A stretch of 64,000 bases of DNA from JAKAGZ01 sp964412105 (lineage in GTDB: Bacteria > Bacteroidota > Ignavibacteria > Ignavibacteriales > Ignavibacteriaceae). Positions 44,807 to 54,297 of this stretch are shown here, one piece after another (positions within the stretch are counted from its first letter, which is position 1; the number at the start of each line of letters is the position of its first letter). The notes below the pieces were generated by a model. It had not been told where the DNA came from. It made no database searches and worked only from the letters and a program-made list of their open reading frames with translations. The DNA is taken from contig CAYPNM010000011.1 in NCBI GenBank assembly GCA_964412105.1, forward strand, positions 1 through 64,000. The letters run 5' to 3'. Made by a program: the position numbers and the translations under genes.

Positions 44807-46630
44807 TTACAATTCCAGCCGCGTTTCAACTCCGTGTAATTTATTATAAGGAAGAGTATAGAATTTTACAAATGATGGCGTAATCTTTTTCATGAAAGCA
44901 AAGATCTTTAATACGGGCTTGTTTGTTGAAATATCTTCCACTCCATAAAAGATAACTTTTTCACTAATACCATTCTTTTTTAATAATGCCGGAATATCAA
45001 GAACTTCAAGGTAGCCGCCTTCAATTATAATCCCTGATAACCCATGGGCAATATTTTCAACTTTTTGAAAATTTACACCATAAGGTTTGTCGGTAGTCCT
45101 TATAGAAACAAGAATATTGTTTTCGTAAATAATGTTTCCTCTAATTATGCAATGAACCATATAAGGTGGAATTTCTTCCAGACTTTTTGTAAAGAATAGT
45201 GCTGTTCCCTTTATATTTGTTCCCAGTCCGTATATCTGATTGTAACTTATAATGAAAGTATCAATTGGCAAAGGTCTGAATGAGCGATGCATTCGCCTAT
45301 TCCCTCTTTCCCATAACTTAATAATTAGAAATGGAATTGCTGCAATAACCAATGACCAGTAACCTCCGTGAGGTATTTTATTCATCACTGCAATCAAAAA
45401 GCACAGTACAACTACAAAAGTGAAACAGGCAATTGCCATTTTTTTGTAATTCTTATCAAGCTTAAAAATCCAGATCATAAATATTGAGCTGATAGTCATA
45501 GTTGCAGTAACTGCAAGACCATATGCAGCTGCGATATTTTCAGATTTCTGGAAAAAGAAAATCATAAAGATGACTGCAATCAGCAGTCCCCAATTTACCA
45601 CTCCTATATAAATCTGCGACTTTAGGTGCGACGAAGTAAATTTAATCTTAAGTAAAGGAAAAATTCTTGTAGTAATTCCTTGGTATACCAGGGACATAAT
45701 TGCGCTGATCATAGCTTGCGATGCGATGATTGTTGCTAGCAGAGTTAAGATTAAAAATGGAACGTATAAAAAAGAAGTTATGGATCTTACCATGGAATAT
45801 AAAATAGATGTAGAATCTCCCGTGTTCAGCAGATATGCTCCTTGTCCGAAATAATTAATTACGAGAGCAAAAAATACAAAATACCATGCATGCTTTATGG
45901 GATCCCCACCGAGATGTCCCATATCAGCATATAGAGCTTCACCCCCTGTTGCACATAATATTACTTCACTTAATACAAAAAATCCGACAAGACCATGGTG
46001 CAGCAGAAAATCTAAGGCATACCAGGGATTAATTGCTAATAAAACCTGTGGTGCCTGCGTAATTGAAAAGATACCTGTTATGAATAATGCCCCAAACCAG
46101 AGCAACATAATTGGACCAAAAGAGAAAGAAACCTTATCAGTTCCGTGATATTGAAAGGAAAATAAGATTACTGTAATTATAACTGTGATTAAAATAATCG
46201 TACTGAGGCTTATATGTCCTATACCTGGAATTAATTCAAGTCCCTCAACTGCTGAAAGAATACTTATTGCCGGCGTAATTACTCCATCCCCCATTAATAA
46301 GGAAACTCCCAAATAGCCTAAAAAAACAGCAAGGCCAATTTTCCGGCCTTTTTTTAATTTTCCAGATAAGATTTCTTTAAGTACAATTATCCCTCCTTCG
46401 CCTTTTATACTAAGGCTCATAGCCAGCCAGACATATTCTATGCTCACTAAAATCACCAGGGACCAGAATATTAAGGATAAAACTCCCATTAAATTACTTT
46501 CGGTGGGTTTTGTAAGCGTGAAGATAATTGTTAGAGTGTATATCGGACTTGTACCTATATCACCAAAAACTAATCCTGCGGCTTTTGTAATATCCTTAAA
46601 TGAGGAGAATTTCCTTTCCTTCAGAGGCAT
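44807..46630 (-). CDS. kup: KUP-family potassium uptake protein
   Basis: A 607-residue potassium/proton symporter. The opening AAGLVFGDIGTSPIYTL is the KUP signature, about twelve hydrophobic spans run to residue ~435, and a soluble C-terminal domain follows. GDGVITPAISILSAVEGL is another conserved block. Length is standard. No c-di-AMP or other riboswitch is apparent in the 272 nt before it. Confidence 0.96.
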   Translation of the reverse strand: MPLKERKFSSFKDITKAAGLVFGDIGTSPIYTLTIIFTLTKPTESNLMGVLSLIFWSLVILVSIEYVWLAMSLSIKGEGGIIVLKEILSGKLKKGRKIGLAVFLGYLGVSLLMGDGVITPAISILSAVEGLELIPGIGHISLSTIILITVIITVILFSFQYHGTDKVSFSFGPIMLLWFGALFITGIFSITQAPQVLLAINPWYALDFLLHHGLVGFFVLSEVILCATGGEALYADMGHLGGDPIKHAWYFVFFALVINYFGQGAYLLNTGDSTSILYSMVRSITSFLYVPFLILTLLATIIASQAMISAIMSLVYQGITTRIFPLLKIKFTSSHLKSQIYIGVVNWGLLIAVIFMIFFFQKSENIAAAYGLAVTATMTISSIFMIWIFKLDKNYKKMAIACFTFVVVLCFLIAVMNKIPHGGYWSLVIAAIPFLIIKLWERGNRRMHRSFRPLPIDTFIISYNQIYGLGTNIKGTALFFTKSLEEIPPYMVHCIIRGNIIYENNILVSIRTTDKPYGVNFQKVENIAHGLSGIIIEGGYLEVLDIPALLKKNGISEKVIFYGVEDISTNKPVLKIFAFMKKITPSFVKFYTLPYNKLHGVETRLEL

Positions 46631-46902
46631 TATGAAATATTAGTAATAACTGAGAAAATGATTAATTATATAACTTAAAAAACTAATGAACACTAATCAA
46701 AATATACGTTAAATGGTTTATTAATAAAAAATTCTAAGGAAATTCATTCAAATCCCATATAATGTGTGCTGCTTCTTCATTAATTCTTCCAGATAGTTTC
46801 GTTCCGAAGAGATTTTCTGTTAATTCGACCCTCTTTGAAAATGAGCAGGTAATCTATATTTTGCTTTATATAATCTGCATATTTTAATTATTATTCAAAT
46901 CT

Positions 46903-49671
46903 ATGAAAAACAAAAAGTTTATTATTATTGATGCAATGGCGATGGCCTATCGTGCCTACTTTGCCTTTATATCGAGGCCACTGACAACTAAAAAAGGTGA
47001 GCCAACTTCTGCTGTTTATGGATTTCTTAACCAGCTATTAAAAATACTTGAAGAAAATAAACCCGACTATATTGCAGTTGCATTTGATTCAAAAGAAAAA
47101 ACATTCCGCCACGAACGTTACGATAAGTATAAATCCTCACGTGAAGCAATGCCCGATGATATGATCCCTCAACTTGGACGGATTAAAGACATTATCGACG
47201 CCTTGAAAATTCCCCTTTATATTCTTCCGGGATTTGAGGCGGACGACATAATAGGTACCGCTGTAAAAAGAGCAGAAAAAAAAGGAATGATATCTTATGT
47301 AATTACTCCTGATAAAGACTACAACCAGATGGTCACTAATAAAGTAAAATTAATTAAGGCTGGAAAGAGTCTCGATGAGATTGTTATTTATGATGTTACC
47401 AGGGTAAAGGAAGAATTCGGATTTGCACCCAAACAAATGATCGATTATCTAGCCCTTATTGGGGATAAGTCCGATGATATACCGGGTATCGCTGGGATCG
47501 GCCCTAAAACAGCAATTCCCCTCATTCAGGAGTTTGGAACTATCGAAGGCATATACAAAAATATTAATAAAATTGAAAAGGAAGGCCTTAGGAACAAATT
47601 AGTTGAAGGGAAGGAAAATGCTTTTTTGTCAAAGGAACTAGCAACTATACATTGTGATGTTCCCCTAGAAATGAAATTTGAAGATGCGAAATTTACTAAA
47701 CCTGATCTGGAAAAAATTAAGTCGATATTTATTGAGCTTGAATTCTCAAGATTATATAACAGACTGCTAAATGTTTACGGACTTGATGGCGAAGAGAAAG
47801 GGATCGAAAAAGAAACCTCTGATAAAATCACCGAATTTGATAAGAAGAAGGTTAAATATGTATTGATCAAAAATGTAAAAAAAGCAAAAGACCTGGCAAA
47901 TAAACTAAACAAAGAGGAACTTTTTGTTTTTGATACAGAAACAGACGGACTAAATCCCTATGAATTGAAAATAGCTGGAGCATCATTTTCCTTTAAAGCT
48001 AAAGAAGGATATTTCGTTGCCATCAATCCTTCACGCGATTCAAAAGAGCTTTTTGTGACAGATCTTTCAGACAGGTTATCTCAGGATGAATTTGTAAAAA
48101 TATTCAGGCCTGTTTTTGAAAATAAAAAAATTAAAAAGGTTTGCCAGAACGGTAAGTTTGATATCTCGGTAATGCGAAGTATAGGTATAGAGGTTAATAA
48201 TTTTTATTTCGATACAATGCTTGCAAGTTACGTAATTGATCCTGACCAGAAACACGGAATGGATGATCTTTCCGAAAAATATTTAAAATACAAACCAATA
48301 CCCATCTCCAATTTGATTGGAGAAAAAAAAGATCCTACTCACATATTTGATGTAAATGTTGATGCGCTTTCGGAATATGCCGCAGAGGACGCTGATATAA
48401 CATTCAGGCTGTATGAAATTCTAAGCAAAGAATTAAAAAAGGAAAAGCTTGAGAAGCTTGCCTATGAAGTTGAATTTCCGCTTGCTTCAGTTCTTGAAGA
48501 TATCGAGTACACTGGAATAAATGTTGACAGAAATGCTTTGAAAGAATTAAGCAAAGATTTTGATAAAGAATTAAAGGATAATACTAAGAAAATATATAAG
48601 CTTGCCGGTGAGGAGTTTAATATTAATTCACCAAAACAATTGCAGGTAATTCTTTTTAACAAGCTGGGACTTCAATCAGGTAAAAAAACAAAAACTGGCT
48701 ATTCGACTGATGCACGTTCTCTCGAAATGCTTAGAGGTGAACATAAAATTATCGAATCAATTCTTGATTTCAGACAAATTACAAAGCTGAAATCAACATA
48801 TGCCGATGCATTGCAAACTATGATAAATCCAAAAACCGGAAGAATCCATACTTCGCTTAACCAGATTGCCGCATCGACAGGCAGATTATCTAGCAATGAT
48901 CCTAACCTGCAAAACATTCCGATACGTACCGAGCGTGGTAAAGAAATAAGAAAAGCCTTCATCCCTAGAGACAAAAACCACGTAATACTCAGTGCTGATT
49001 ACAGCCAGATTGAATTAAGAATTATGGCAAGTATTTGCAACGATGAAGGATTAAAAAAAGCTTTCAAACACGGCGAAGATATCCATCGTAGCACTGCTGC
49101 ACTTGTTTTTATGGTCGATCCAAAAGACGTAACTGACGATATGCGACGCAAAGCGAAGGAGGTTAACTTTGGAATTCTTTATGGCATAGGACCTTTTGGA
49201 TTAGCCAGCAGGCTTGGCATTACACAAAAGCATGGAAAGGAAATTATTGATACTTACTTCAATACTTTCAAACGGGTTAAAAATTTTATGGATGATTCGG
49301 TAAAAAGTGCTAAACAAAAGGGATATGCTGAAACATTAATGGGTAGAAGAAGATTTTTAAGGAACATTAATAGCAAAAACCGGGTAGTAAGGCAGTTTGA
49401 AGAAAGGGTTGCTATAAATATGCCGATTCAGGGCACTGCAGCCGACATGATTAAACTTGCTATGATTAAGATTCATAAAGAACTCTCTAAAAGAAAAACT
49501 AGAACAAAAATGATTCTCCAGGTTCATGACGAACTTTTATTTGATGCTCATAAGGATGAAGTAAAAGAACTTACTCCATTAATTAAAGAGATGATGGAAA
49601 ACGCTTTGCCTATGAATGTACCTATTGTGGTTGAAACTGGAATTGGAAATAATTGGCTGGACGCGCATTAA
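46903..49671 (+). CDS. polA: DNA polymerase I
   Basis: A 922-residue three-domain enzyme for Okazaki-fragment processing and repair. 5'-nuclease domain about 1-300 (GFEADDIIG, GDKSDDIPGI). The 3'-5' exonuclease about 335-520 keeps its metal ligands (FDTETDG, NGKFD, YAAEDADIT), so proofreading should work, unlike many PolAs. Polymerase domain about 540-922 with SADYSQIELR, RRKAKEVNFGILYG and QVHDELLF. A TATAAT at 46869-46874 suggests a start of transcription about 20 nt before the ATG, but the -35 match is poor. It is divergent from kup. Confidence 0.98.
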   Translation: MKNKKFIIIDAMAMAYRAYFAFISRPLTTKKGEPTSAVYGFLNQLLKILEENKPDYIAVAFDSKEKTFRHERYDKYKSSREAMPDDMIPQLGRIKDIIDALKIPLYILPGFEADDIIGTAVKRAEKKGMISYVITPDKDYNQMVTNKVKLIKAGKSLDEIVIYDVTRVKEEFGFAPKQMIDYLALIGDKSDDIPGIAGIGPKTAIPLIQEFGTIEGIYKNINKIEKEGLRNKLVEGKENAFLSKELATIHCDVPLEMKFEDAKFTKPDLEKIKSIFIELEFSRLYNRLLNVYGLDGEEKGIEKETSDKITEFDKKKVKYVLIKNVKKAKDLANKLNKEELFVFDTETDGLNPYELKIAGASFSFKAKEGYFVAINPSRDSKELFVTDLSDRLSQDEFVKIFRPVFENKKIKKVCQNGKFDISVMRSIGIEVNNFYFDTMLASYVIDPDQKHGMDDLSEKYLKYKPIPISNLIGEKKDPTHIFDVNVDALSEYAAEDADITFRLYEILSKELKKEKLEKLAYEVEFPLASVLEDIEYTGINVDRNALKELSKDFDKELKDNTKKIYKLAGEEFNINSPKQLQVILFNKLGLQSGKKTKTGYSTDARSLEMLRGEHKIIESILDFRQITKLKSTYADALQTMINPKTGRIHTSLNQIAASTGRLSSNDPNLQNIPIRTERGKEIRKAFIPRDKNHVILSADYSQIELRIMASICNDEGLKKAFKHGEDIHRSTAALVFMVDPKDVTDDMRRKAKEVNFGILYGIGPFGLASRLGITQKHGKEIIDTYFNTFKRVKNFMDDSVKSAKQKGYAETLMGRRRFLRNINSKNRVVRQFEERVAINMPIQGTAADMIKLAMIKIHKELSKRKTRTKMILQVHDELLFDAHKDEVKELTPLIKEMMENALPMNVPIVVETGIGNNWLDAH

Positions 49672-49679
49672 TTTTTTAT

Positions 49680-49755
49680 GTAATGGTCATTCTGAAGGAT
49701 CCTGACTTGTCGGGGAATTGCTTGCCCCGCTTTTGAGAATAAGAATCTTTTAAGA
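49680..49755. repeat. Dispersed-repeat-like intergenic element with hairpin
   Basis: The text GGTCATTCTGAAGGATCC, then CTTGTCGGGG and later AAGAATCTTTT, closely resembles an intergenic repeat family (GTCATTCTGA...AAGAATCT) seen scattered in many bacterial genomes. A CGGGG/CCCCG stem (49711-49715 with 49725-49729) followed by CTTTT may also end the polA transcript. Only one copy lies in the window, so the repeat call rests on memory of the family. Confidence 0.4.
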
Positions 49756-49761
49756 ATAATT

Positions 49762-50781
49762 ATGGAATTAATTAAGGAAAAAATTAAAAAGATACTTTGC
49801 ATCAAACCTCGAGGAATAGGGGATGTTGTTCTATCAACAATCGTAATTAACAATTTAAAACAACACTTCCCGTCAGCTACAATTGATTATCTCACTGAAC
49901 CGTTTATTAAACCCGCTCTGCAATACAATCCAAACATTAATAAAGTAGTAACAATGGGGAAATCAGAATTTCCCTTAAAAGTCGCTTTCAGAATTAAAAA
50001 AGAGAAATACGATTTGATATTGGATCTTTGGTCTAATCCGAGAAGCGCACAAATTACATTTTTATCTGGTGTAAAATATAGAGTCGGTTTCGCATACCGC
50101 GGAAGAAAATATGCATATAACATTCTGGCAACCTCAGGACGTGGAAGAGAACATGCGGCTGAACACAATCTTGAGTTGTTAAAAGCGATCAATGTCCCGG
50201 TCATTTCAAAATGCATTCAATATTTTGTTTCATTAGAAGATGATAAATTTGGGAAAGAATATTTTGCAAATAATTTTTCAAAAGGCAAAAAAGTAGTTGG
50301 TATAATTCCGGCTGGGGGATGGGAATCCAAAAGATGCGATGCAGTTAAATGGGTGGAAATATGCAAAGCGATTTCAGATAAATATAGAGCAAAATTTTTA
50401 ATTCTTTGGGGACCTGGCGATGAAAAAGACGCTGACTTTATTAGGAACAGTATTCCTGATCTGACAGTTCATGCTCCCGAAACAACTTTGTCTCAAATGA
50501 GCGGACTTATAAAACACTGTAGCCTGGTTTTGGCTAATGATTCGGGTCCTATGCATATTTCTGCTGCGCTCGGAGTACCTACGCTTGGAATATTTGGCCC
50601 GACCAGCCCGTATGGACATAGGCCCTATTCGCCAAATTCAGATTACATTCATAAAGAGGATCTCTTCTGCCTGATGTGCAACAAACTCGTTTGTCCATAC
50701 AAACACGAGTGTATGCTTCAACTATCAGTTGAGGATATTTTAGAGAAAGTCAAAAAAATAGCTGGCAATGTTCTGAAGTAA
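49762..50781 (+). CDS. Glycosyltransferase family 9 (heptosyltransferase-like) A
   Basis: A 339-residue GT-B glycosyltransferase, probably adding heptose or a related sugar to lipopolysaccharide core. The N-terminal motif PRGIGDVVLSTIVINNLKQ (about 14-32) and the C-terminal donor site NDSGPMHISAALGVPTLGIFGPT (about 261-283) are typical. A cysteine cluster FCLMCNKLVCPYKHEC (about 302-317) is also known in the family. It lies 90 nt after polA. Confidence 0.92.
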   Translation: MELIKEKIKKILCIKPRGIGDVVLSTIVINNLKQHFPSATIDYLTEPFIKPALQYNPNINKVVTMGKSEFPLKVAFRIKKEKYDLILDLWSNPRSAQITFLSGVKYRVGFAYRGRKYAYNILATSGRGREHAAEHNLELLKAINVPVISKCIQYFVSLEDDKFGKEYFANNFSKGKKVVGIIPAGGWESKRCDAVKWVEICKAISDKYRAKFLILWGPGDEKDADFIRNSIPDLTVHAPETTLSQMSGLIKHCSLVLANDSGPMHISAALGVPTLGIFGPTSPYGHRPYSPNSDYIHKEDLFCLMCNKLVCPYKHECMLQLSVEDILEKVKKIAGNVLK

Positions 50782-50823
50782 AGTGCCTTAATGATGGACC
50801 TTTGATTGCATATAATTAAATTT

Positions 50824-51054
50824 TTATACTTTAGTGGTCAGTAAGCTTGCGGTAGTAAATACTCCCAAAAGAGCAAAAACAATATTAATTATTATACCTG
50901 TTGTTACCACAATCCATTCTGTTTTAAGATCTGCTTCCTTCCCCTGATAAATATCAAGCAAAGCCAGTATCATGAAAACAAGAGCAACAATCGAAACAAT
51001 ACCCGCAACCAGTATAAACTTTATTGTTTTGGAATACTTAAAGTTTTTTCCCAT
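50824..51054 (-). CDS. Small two-span membrane protein
   Basis: A 76-residue protein with two hydrophobic helices (about 12-33 and 47-71) separated by a charged loop (YQGKEADLKTE). ATG 51054 is chosen because a strong AGGAGGTG lies 9 nt upstream. No family recognised. It is convergent with the glycosyltransferase gene and stands alone. Confidence 0.7.
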   Translation of the reverse strand: MGKNFKYSKTIKFILVAGIVSIVALVFMILALLDIYQGKEADLKTEWIVVTTGIIINIVFALLGVFTTASLLTTKV

Positions 51055-51219
51055 AAATATTTTCACCTCCTGACTAGGCTCTTTATCTCTTTGCATTCAT
51101 ATGCGGGCAAAAATATTTTTTATAGTGCAATAATGAAAAATATTAACTCGATAAGTCATCTATTAATTATCCAAATGTTACAGCATTTTTTCATTAGGAA
51201 TAATGATTACCTTTCATAC

Positions 51220-51591
51220 TTATCTACTCATTCCGAGATATAGTCCCCCGAAATAAGGGATCAGCCATATTAGCCAGACTACGATACTGAACCTGTGAAA
51301 TTTATTTCTTAGTGATTCGTTTTGTTTTACAACAACAATGGTAGCCCATATTGCGTGAAACAGCATTAACCAAAGAGCTATTTGCCCTGTTAAAGTGTGA
51401 GGATTTGTAATGTCAAAAGATCCTTTGGCTAACAAATGCATAGCGTAGGTGCCGGAAATATCAAATGTAAATCCTATCCAGAATGCAACTACGTGACTCA
51501 GTTTCAGATACTTTGCTAATCTTTCAGACCAGACGCCAAGTGAATAGAAAATCAATGCGAGTGTTATTAATGTAGCAGAGATGATAACCAA
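51220..51591 (-). CDS. HsmA-family (TIGR03987) four-span membrane protein
   Basis: A 123-residue protein with four hydrophobic helices (about 3-18, 34-52, 67-90, 100-118). FYSLGVWSERL near the start and FWIGFTFDISGTYAMH match a small conserved family I know as TIGR03987/HsmA, of unknown function. The start is TTG 51591 with AGGTGAG upstream. No operon partner. Confidence 0.72.
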   Translation of the reverse strand: MVIISATLITLALIFYSLGVWSERLAKYLKLSHVVAFWIGFTFDISGTYAMHLLAKGSFDITNPHTLTGQIALWLMLFHAIWATIVVVKQNESLRNKFHRFSIVVWLIWLIPYFGGLYLGMSR

Positions 51592-51678
51592 AATCTCACC
51601 TGAATATTTTAGCTATTATTGTAGGAGTTTTGAATTTAATTATAAGATATTACAATACTCTAATTTGTTTGAATCAGC

Positions 51679-52200
51679 TTATTTGTTAATCTCCTTCTTC
51701 ATAATTAAATCTGTCTGCATTTCATTGCCAACTTTGAACTGATGTTCCCCTGTTATCTTATATTTAATATATTTGTAGAAACTTATCGCATCTTTATTCT
51801 TTTCCCAAACGCCCAGCCATAAATATTTCTTACCGGCTTTCACAGCCAGTTCTTCTGCATAATCCATTAATTGTTTGCCGAGACCTTTGCCCTTAAATTC
51901 TTTTTTAACATATATTCTTTCTATTTCAACCGAGTCTGGATCGTTTATGTCAGATTGAGCTGGTGCATAATTAATTTTGAGATATCCAGCAAGCGCGTTG
52001 TCTGAATAAATAAAATAAAATTCGCTTCCGTTAGTCATTAATTCTAAAGATAATTTTCGCGTTGTGAATGTTTCACTTAGATATGTATCAATCGTTTCCT
52101 GCGTGTTCATCGGACGAAAGGATTCATCAAAAGTCTGGTAAGCTAGCTCTTTGAGCATACTTAAGTCATCAATTGTGCATTGGGTAATTCTATTTTTCAT
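51679..52200 (-). CDS. GNAT-family N-acetyltransferase
   Basis: A 173-residue acetyltransferase. The acetyl-CoA-binding motif A is in VKKEFKGKGLGKQLMDYA (about 105-122), followed by YLWLGVWEKNKDAISFYKY. The full GNAT fold is covered. The closest group I recall is spermidine/spermine-type or ribosomal-protein acetyltransferases; the substrate cannot be read from sequence. Confidence 0.9.
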   Translation of the reverse strand: MKNRITQCTIDDLSMLKELAYQTFDESFRPMNTQETIDTYLSETFTTRKLSLELMTNGSEFYFIYSDNALAGYLKINYAPAQSDINDPDSVEIERIYVKKEFKGKGLGKQLMDYAEELAVKAGKKYLWLGVWEKNKDAISFYKYIKYKITGEHQFKVGNEMQTDLIMKKEINK

Positions 52201-52376
52201 TTATTATCATACAAGACATCTTACGCATTAAAATAACAAAATATTAGTTTATTAAACAGCAAATCAAACTTAAGTGAAGCCCTAATTTCCTTTTATTTTT
52301 CGTAAAACAATGGGAATCAATATTAATAATGACCCGCCGTTCATTAATTACCATTTGCTGCACATTTCCACCTCGC

Positions 52377-52420
52377 TTCCAACCAGCCTTCAACTAGCCT
52401 TCACCTGGCCTTAAATGACC
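52377..52420. repeat. Degenerate 11-bp tandem repeat
   Basis: Four successive units, TTCCAACCAGCC, TTCAACTAGCC, TTCACCTGGCC and TTAAATGACC, share a TTnAnCnnnCC core at 10-12 nt spacing. It lies between the GNAT and NTF2-like genes. The period is not a multiple of three and no gene covers it. Confidence 0.45.
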
Positions 52421-52482
52421 TATGGGTCAGCTTCTGCGTCACAATTTGCAGACCCTTGCCATTGGATTACAACTCTTATTTT

Positions 52483-52854
52483 TCACTTTTGAATTTTGCT
52501 CCCCTGATGAAAAACAATTTGCCAATTCTCCCCTGTTTTTTTCCAAAGTGAACTTCGCAAACTTGAGGCATCAATTATTGTTTTATCTTTTTTCACGGCA
52601 ATATACCTTACAAGTGCAACCTCCGGAGTCAATAATTTTACTTCGAAATCATGTGCTGATATTTCTATGACAGGCTCACTTTGAAGAGCTTCAATCGTAT
52701 CTTTTTTATTATACACTTTCCCTGAACTTCCATACTCTAAATAATCGTCTGCAAGCAACTGTGCAATTTCCTCTGCTGATTTCCGAACCGCAGCACTGAG
52801 AAGTTTATTTTCGAGAGATACTAAGTATTCTTTTATTTGCAAGTCTTCTGGCAT
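52483..52854 (-). CDS. DUF4440/NTF2-like protein
   Basis: A 123-residue single-domain protein with the cone-shaped NTF2-like pattern: an N-terminal helix (LLSAAVRKSAEEIAQLLADDYLEYGSSG), then strands ending in LWKKTGENWQIVFHQGS. This ending is typical of DUF4440 proteins, which bind or convert small molecules. It has no operon partner. Confidence 0.8.
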   Translation of the reverse strand: MPEDLQIKEYLVSLENKLLSAAVRKSAEEIAQLLADDYLEYGSSGKVYNKKDTIEALQSEPVIEISAHDFEVKLLTPEVALVRYIAVKKDKTIIDASSLRSSLWKKTGENWQIVFHQGSKIQK

Positions 52855-53223
52855 TTATTATTTTTTGCTATCCTGTGATTAATATTCCTTTAAATTTTGA
52901 TTGATCCATATTAACTGAAAACAAATTCTCAAAAAGGTCTGCCCGCATAATTTGTGAACTTGGAATTCCAGAAGTCCACTATTCTTAGCTTTTTATCAAA
53001 TATCTGTTTCAGTTCTTTGTCAAAATTACTTTAGAAAGATTAATTGAATTTCATTTGTCAGTTTAAGGAATTTAATGTTTATGTTAAAATTGTTTAAAAA
53101 ATAAAGCAGTTATATTACACTTCATTTTAATTTCACTACTTTATCGCATAAATTTGTATAATTAAAGATTTAATTAAATCAATAAATTTAAAGAATATCA
53201 GACGGCATTTTTAACCCTGCATA
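52855..53223. other. 369-nt AT-rich spacer
   Basis: No gene. It must hold the promoters of the divergent NTF2-like gene and the glycosyltransferase run. A 34-codon minus-strand open stretch at 52929-53030 without start codon looks protein-like but is too short to call. Confidence 0.5.
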
Positions 53224-54297
53224 ATGAAAAAAGTAGAAGTATTTTTGAAAAATATATTACTTAAAGTTCTTTTGATCGTTTCAGCACGAAAAAGCGGAAA
53301 GACCGAAGAAAAATTAAATAATTTTAAATCCATATTATTTATAAGATTAAATAGGATCGGGGATGCACTGGTATCAACTCCTCTTCTTCATCTTGTAAAA
53401 GAAAATATCGGCTGTCGTATTTTTCTTCTTGCTGATAAAAAGAATTATTTTGCATTTAATAATAATCCTGATATCGACAAACTGATTATCTTTAAGAAAG
53501 GATTTATGGGGATCTATGAAGTCTTAAAAATGATCAGGGAGAATAATATTGATACGGTTGTCGATTTGCACGATGACGTTTCAACGACAGTAAGCTTTAT
53601 AGTTGCCCTGAGCAGCGCAACAAATAAGTTCGCATTGAAAAAGGAGAATGAACTTATCTATACAAAAACAATTGAAAGACCGGATCGTTCAAAGGTACAT
53701 GTGGTTGACAGGCTGCTCCAGCTTGGAAAACTATTTAACTTAGATCCAGGGAAAAATCAGATAAGGATATGTTACTATCCTGAAAATAAATCTTTTGAAA
53801 TGGCTGATAATTTTTTGAAGAATAGGTTTGATCCAAATAATTTCATAGTCGGAATCAATATTTCAGCAGGTAGCCGGGCGAGGTTCTGGGGAACAAATAA
53901 TTATAGGCAGTTAATAAATTTCTTAAGTAATTACGATTTAAGCTATTTACTGCTTGCGAAACCCGAGGATTTTTCTTTGGCCAGGCAGATAATTGATGAA
54001 GAACGATTTATATTTACTTCTGATTTTGATAATTTTTGTGCGGTAATATCGAGGTTGAATTTCCTGTTTACCCCTGATACTTCGACGGTTCACATTGCTG
54101 CCGTCTTCAATATTCCGGTTTTCGGCATTTATGTAAACTATGATACTGATGAAATGATATGGACTCCTTATAACACAACATATGAAGCTGTTATTACTAA
54201 GGAACCGACCTTGCATAATATTGCTTTTAGCGAAATTGAAAATAAGCTTAAACCTTTCATTGAAAGAATTTTAAAAAGTTATGCCAAAAAGACATGA
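53224..54297 (+). CDS. Glycosyltransferase family 9 (heptosyltransferase-like) B
   Basis: A 357-residue GT9 protein. N-terminal RLNRIGDALVSTPLLHLVKE (about 40-59) is the acceptor-side motif. The donor-side region LFTPDTSTVHIAAVFNIPVFGIY (about 278-300) replaces the usual NDSGPMH by PDTSTVH. Unlike its two paralogues it lacks the C-terminal cysteine cluster. The sugar added is unknown. It overlaps glycosyltransferase C by 17 nt. Confidence 0.88.
   Translation: MKKVEVFLKNILLKVLLIVSARKSGKTEEKLNNFKSILFIRLNRIGDALVSTPLLHLVKENIGCRIFLLADKKNYFAFNNNPDIDKLIIFKKGFMGIYEVLKMIRENNIDTVVDLHDDVSTTVSFIVALSSATNKFALKKENELIYTKTIERPDRSKVHVVDRLLQLGKLFNLDPGKNQIRICYYPENKSFEMADNFLKNRFDPNNFIVGINISAGSRARFWGTNNYRQLINFLSNYDLSYLLLAKPEDFSLARQIIDEERFIFTSDFDNFCAVISRLNFLFTPDTSTVHIAAVFNIPVFGIYVNYDTDEMIWTPYNTTYEAVITKEPTLHNIAFSEIENKLKPFIERILKSYAKKT

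Noticed and set aside
46631..46902. c-di-AMP or other riboswitch ahead of kup
   Set aside because: No recognisable conserved core in the 272-nt spacer.
52422..52670. 82-residue plus-strand frame opposite the NTF2-like gene
   Set aside because: Mostly antisense to the better-supported NTF2-like gene and resembles no family.
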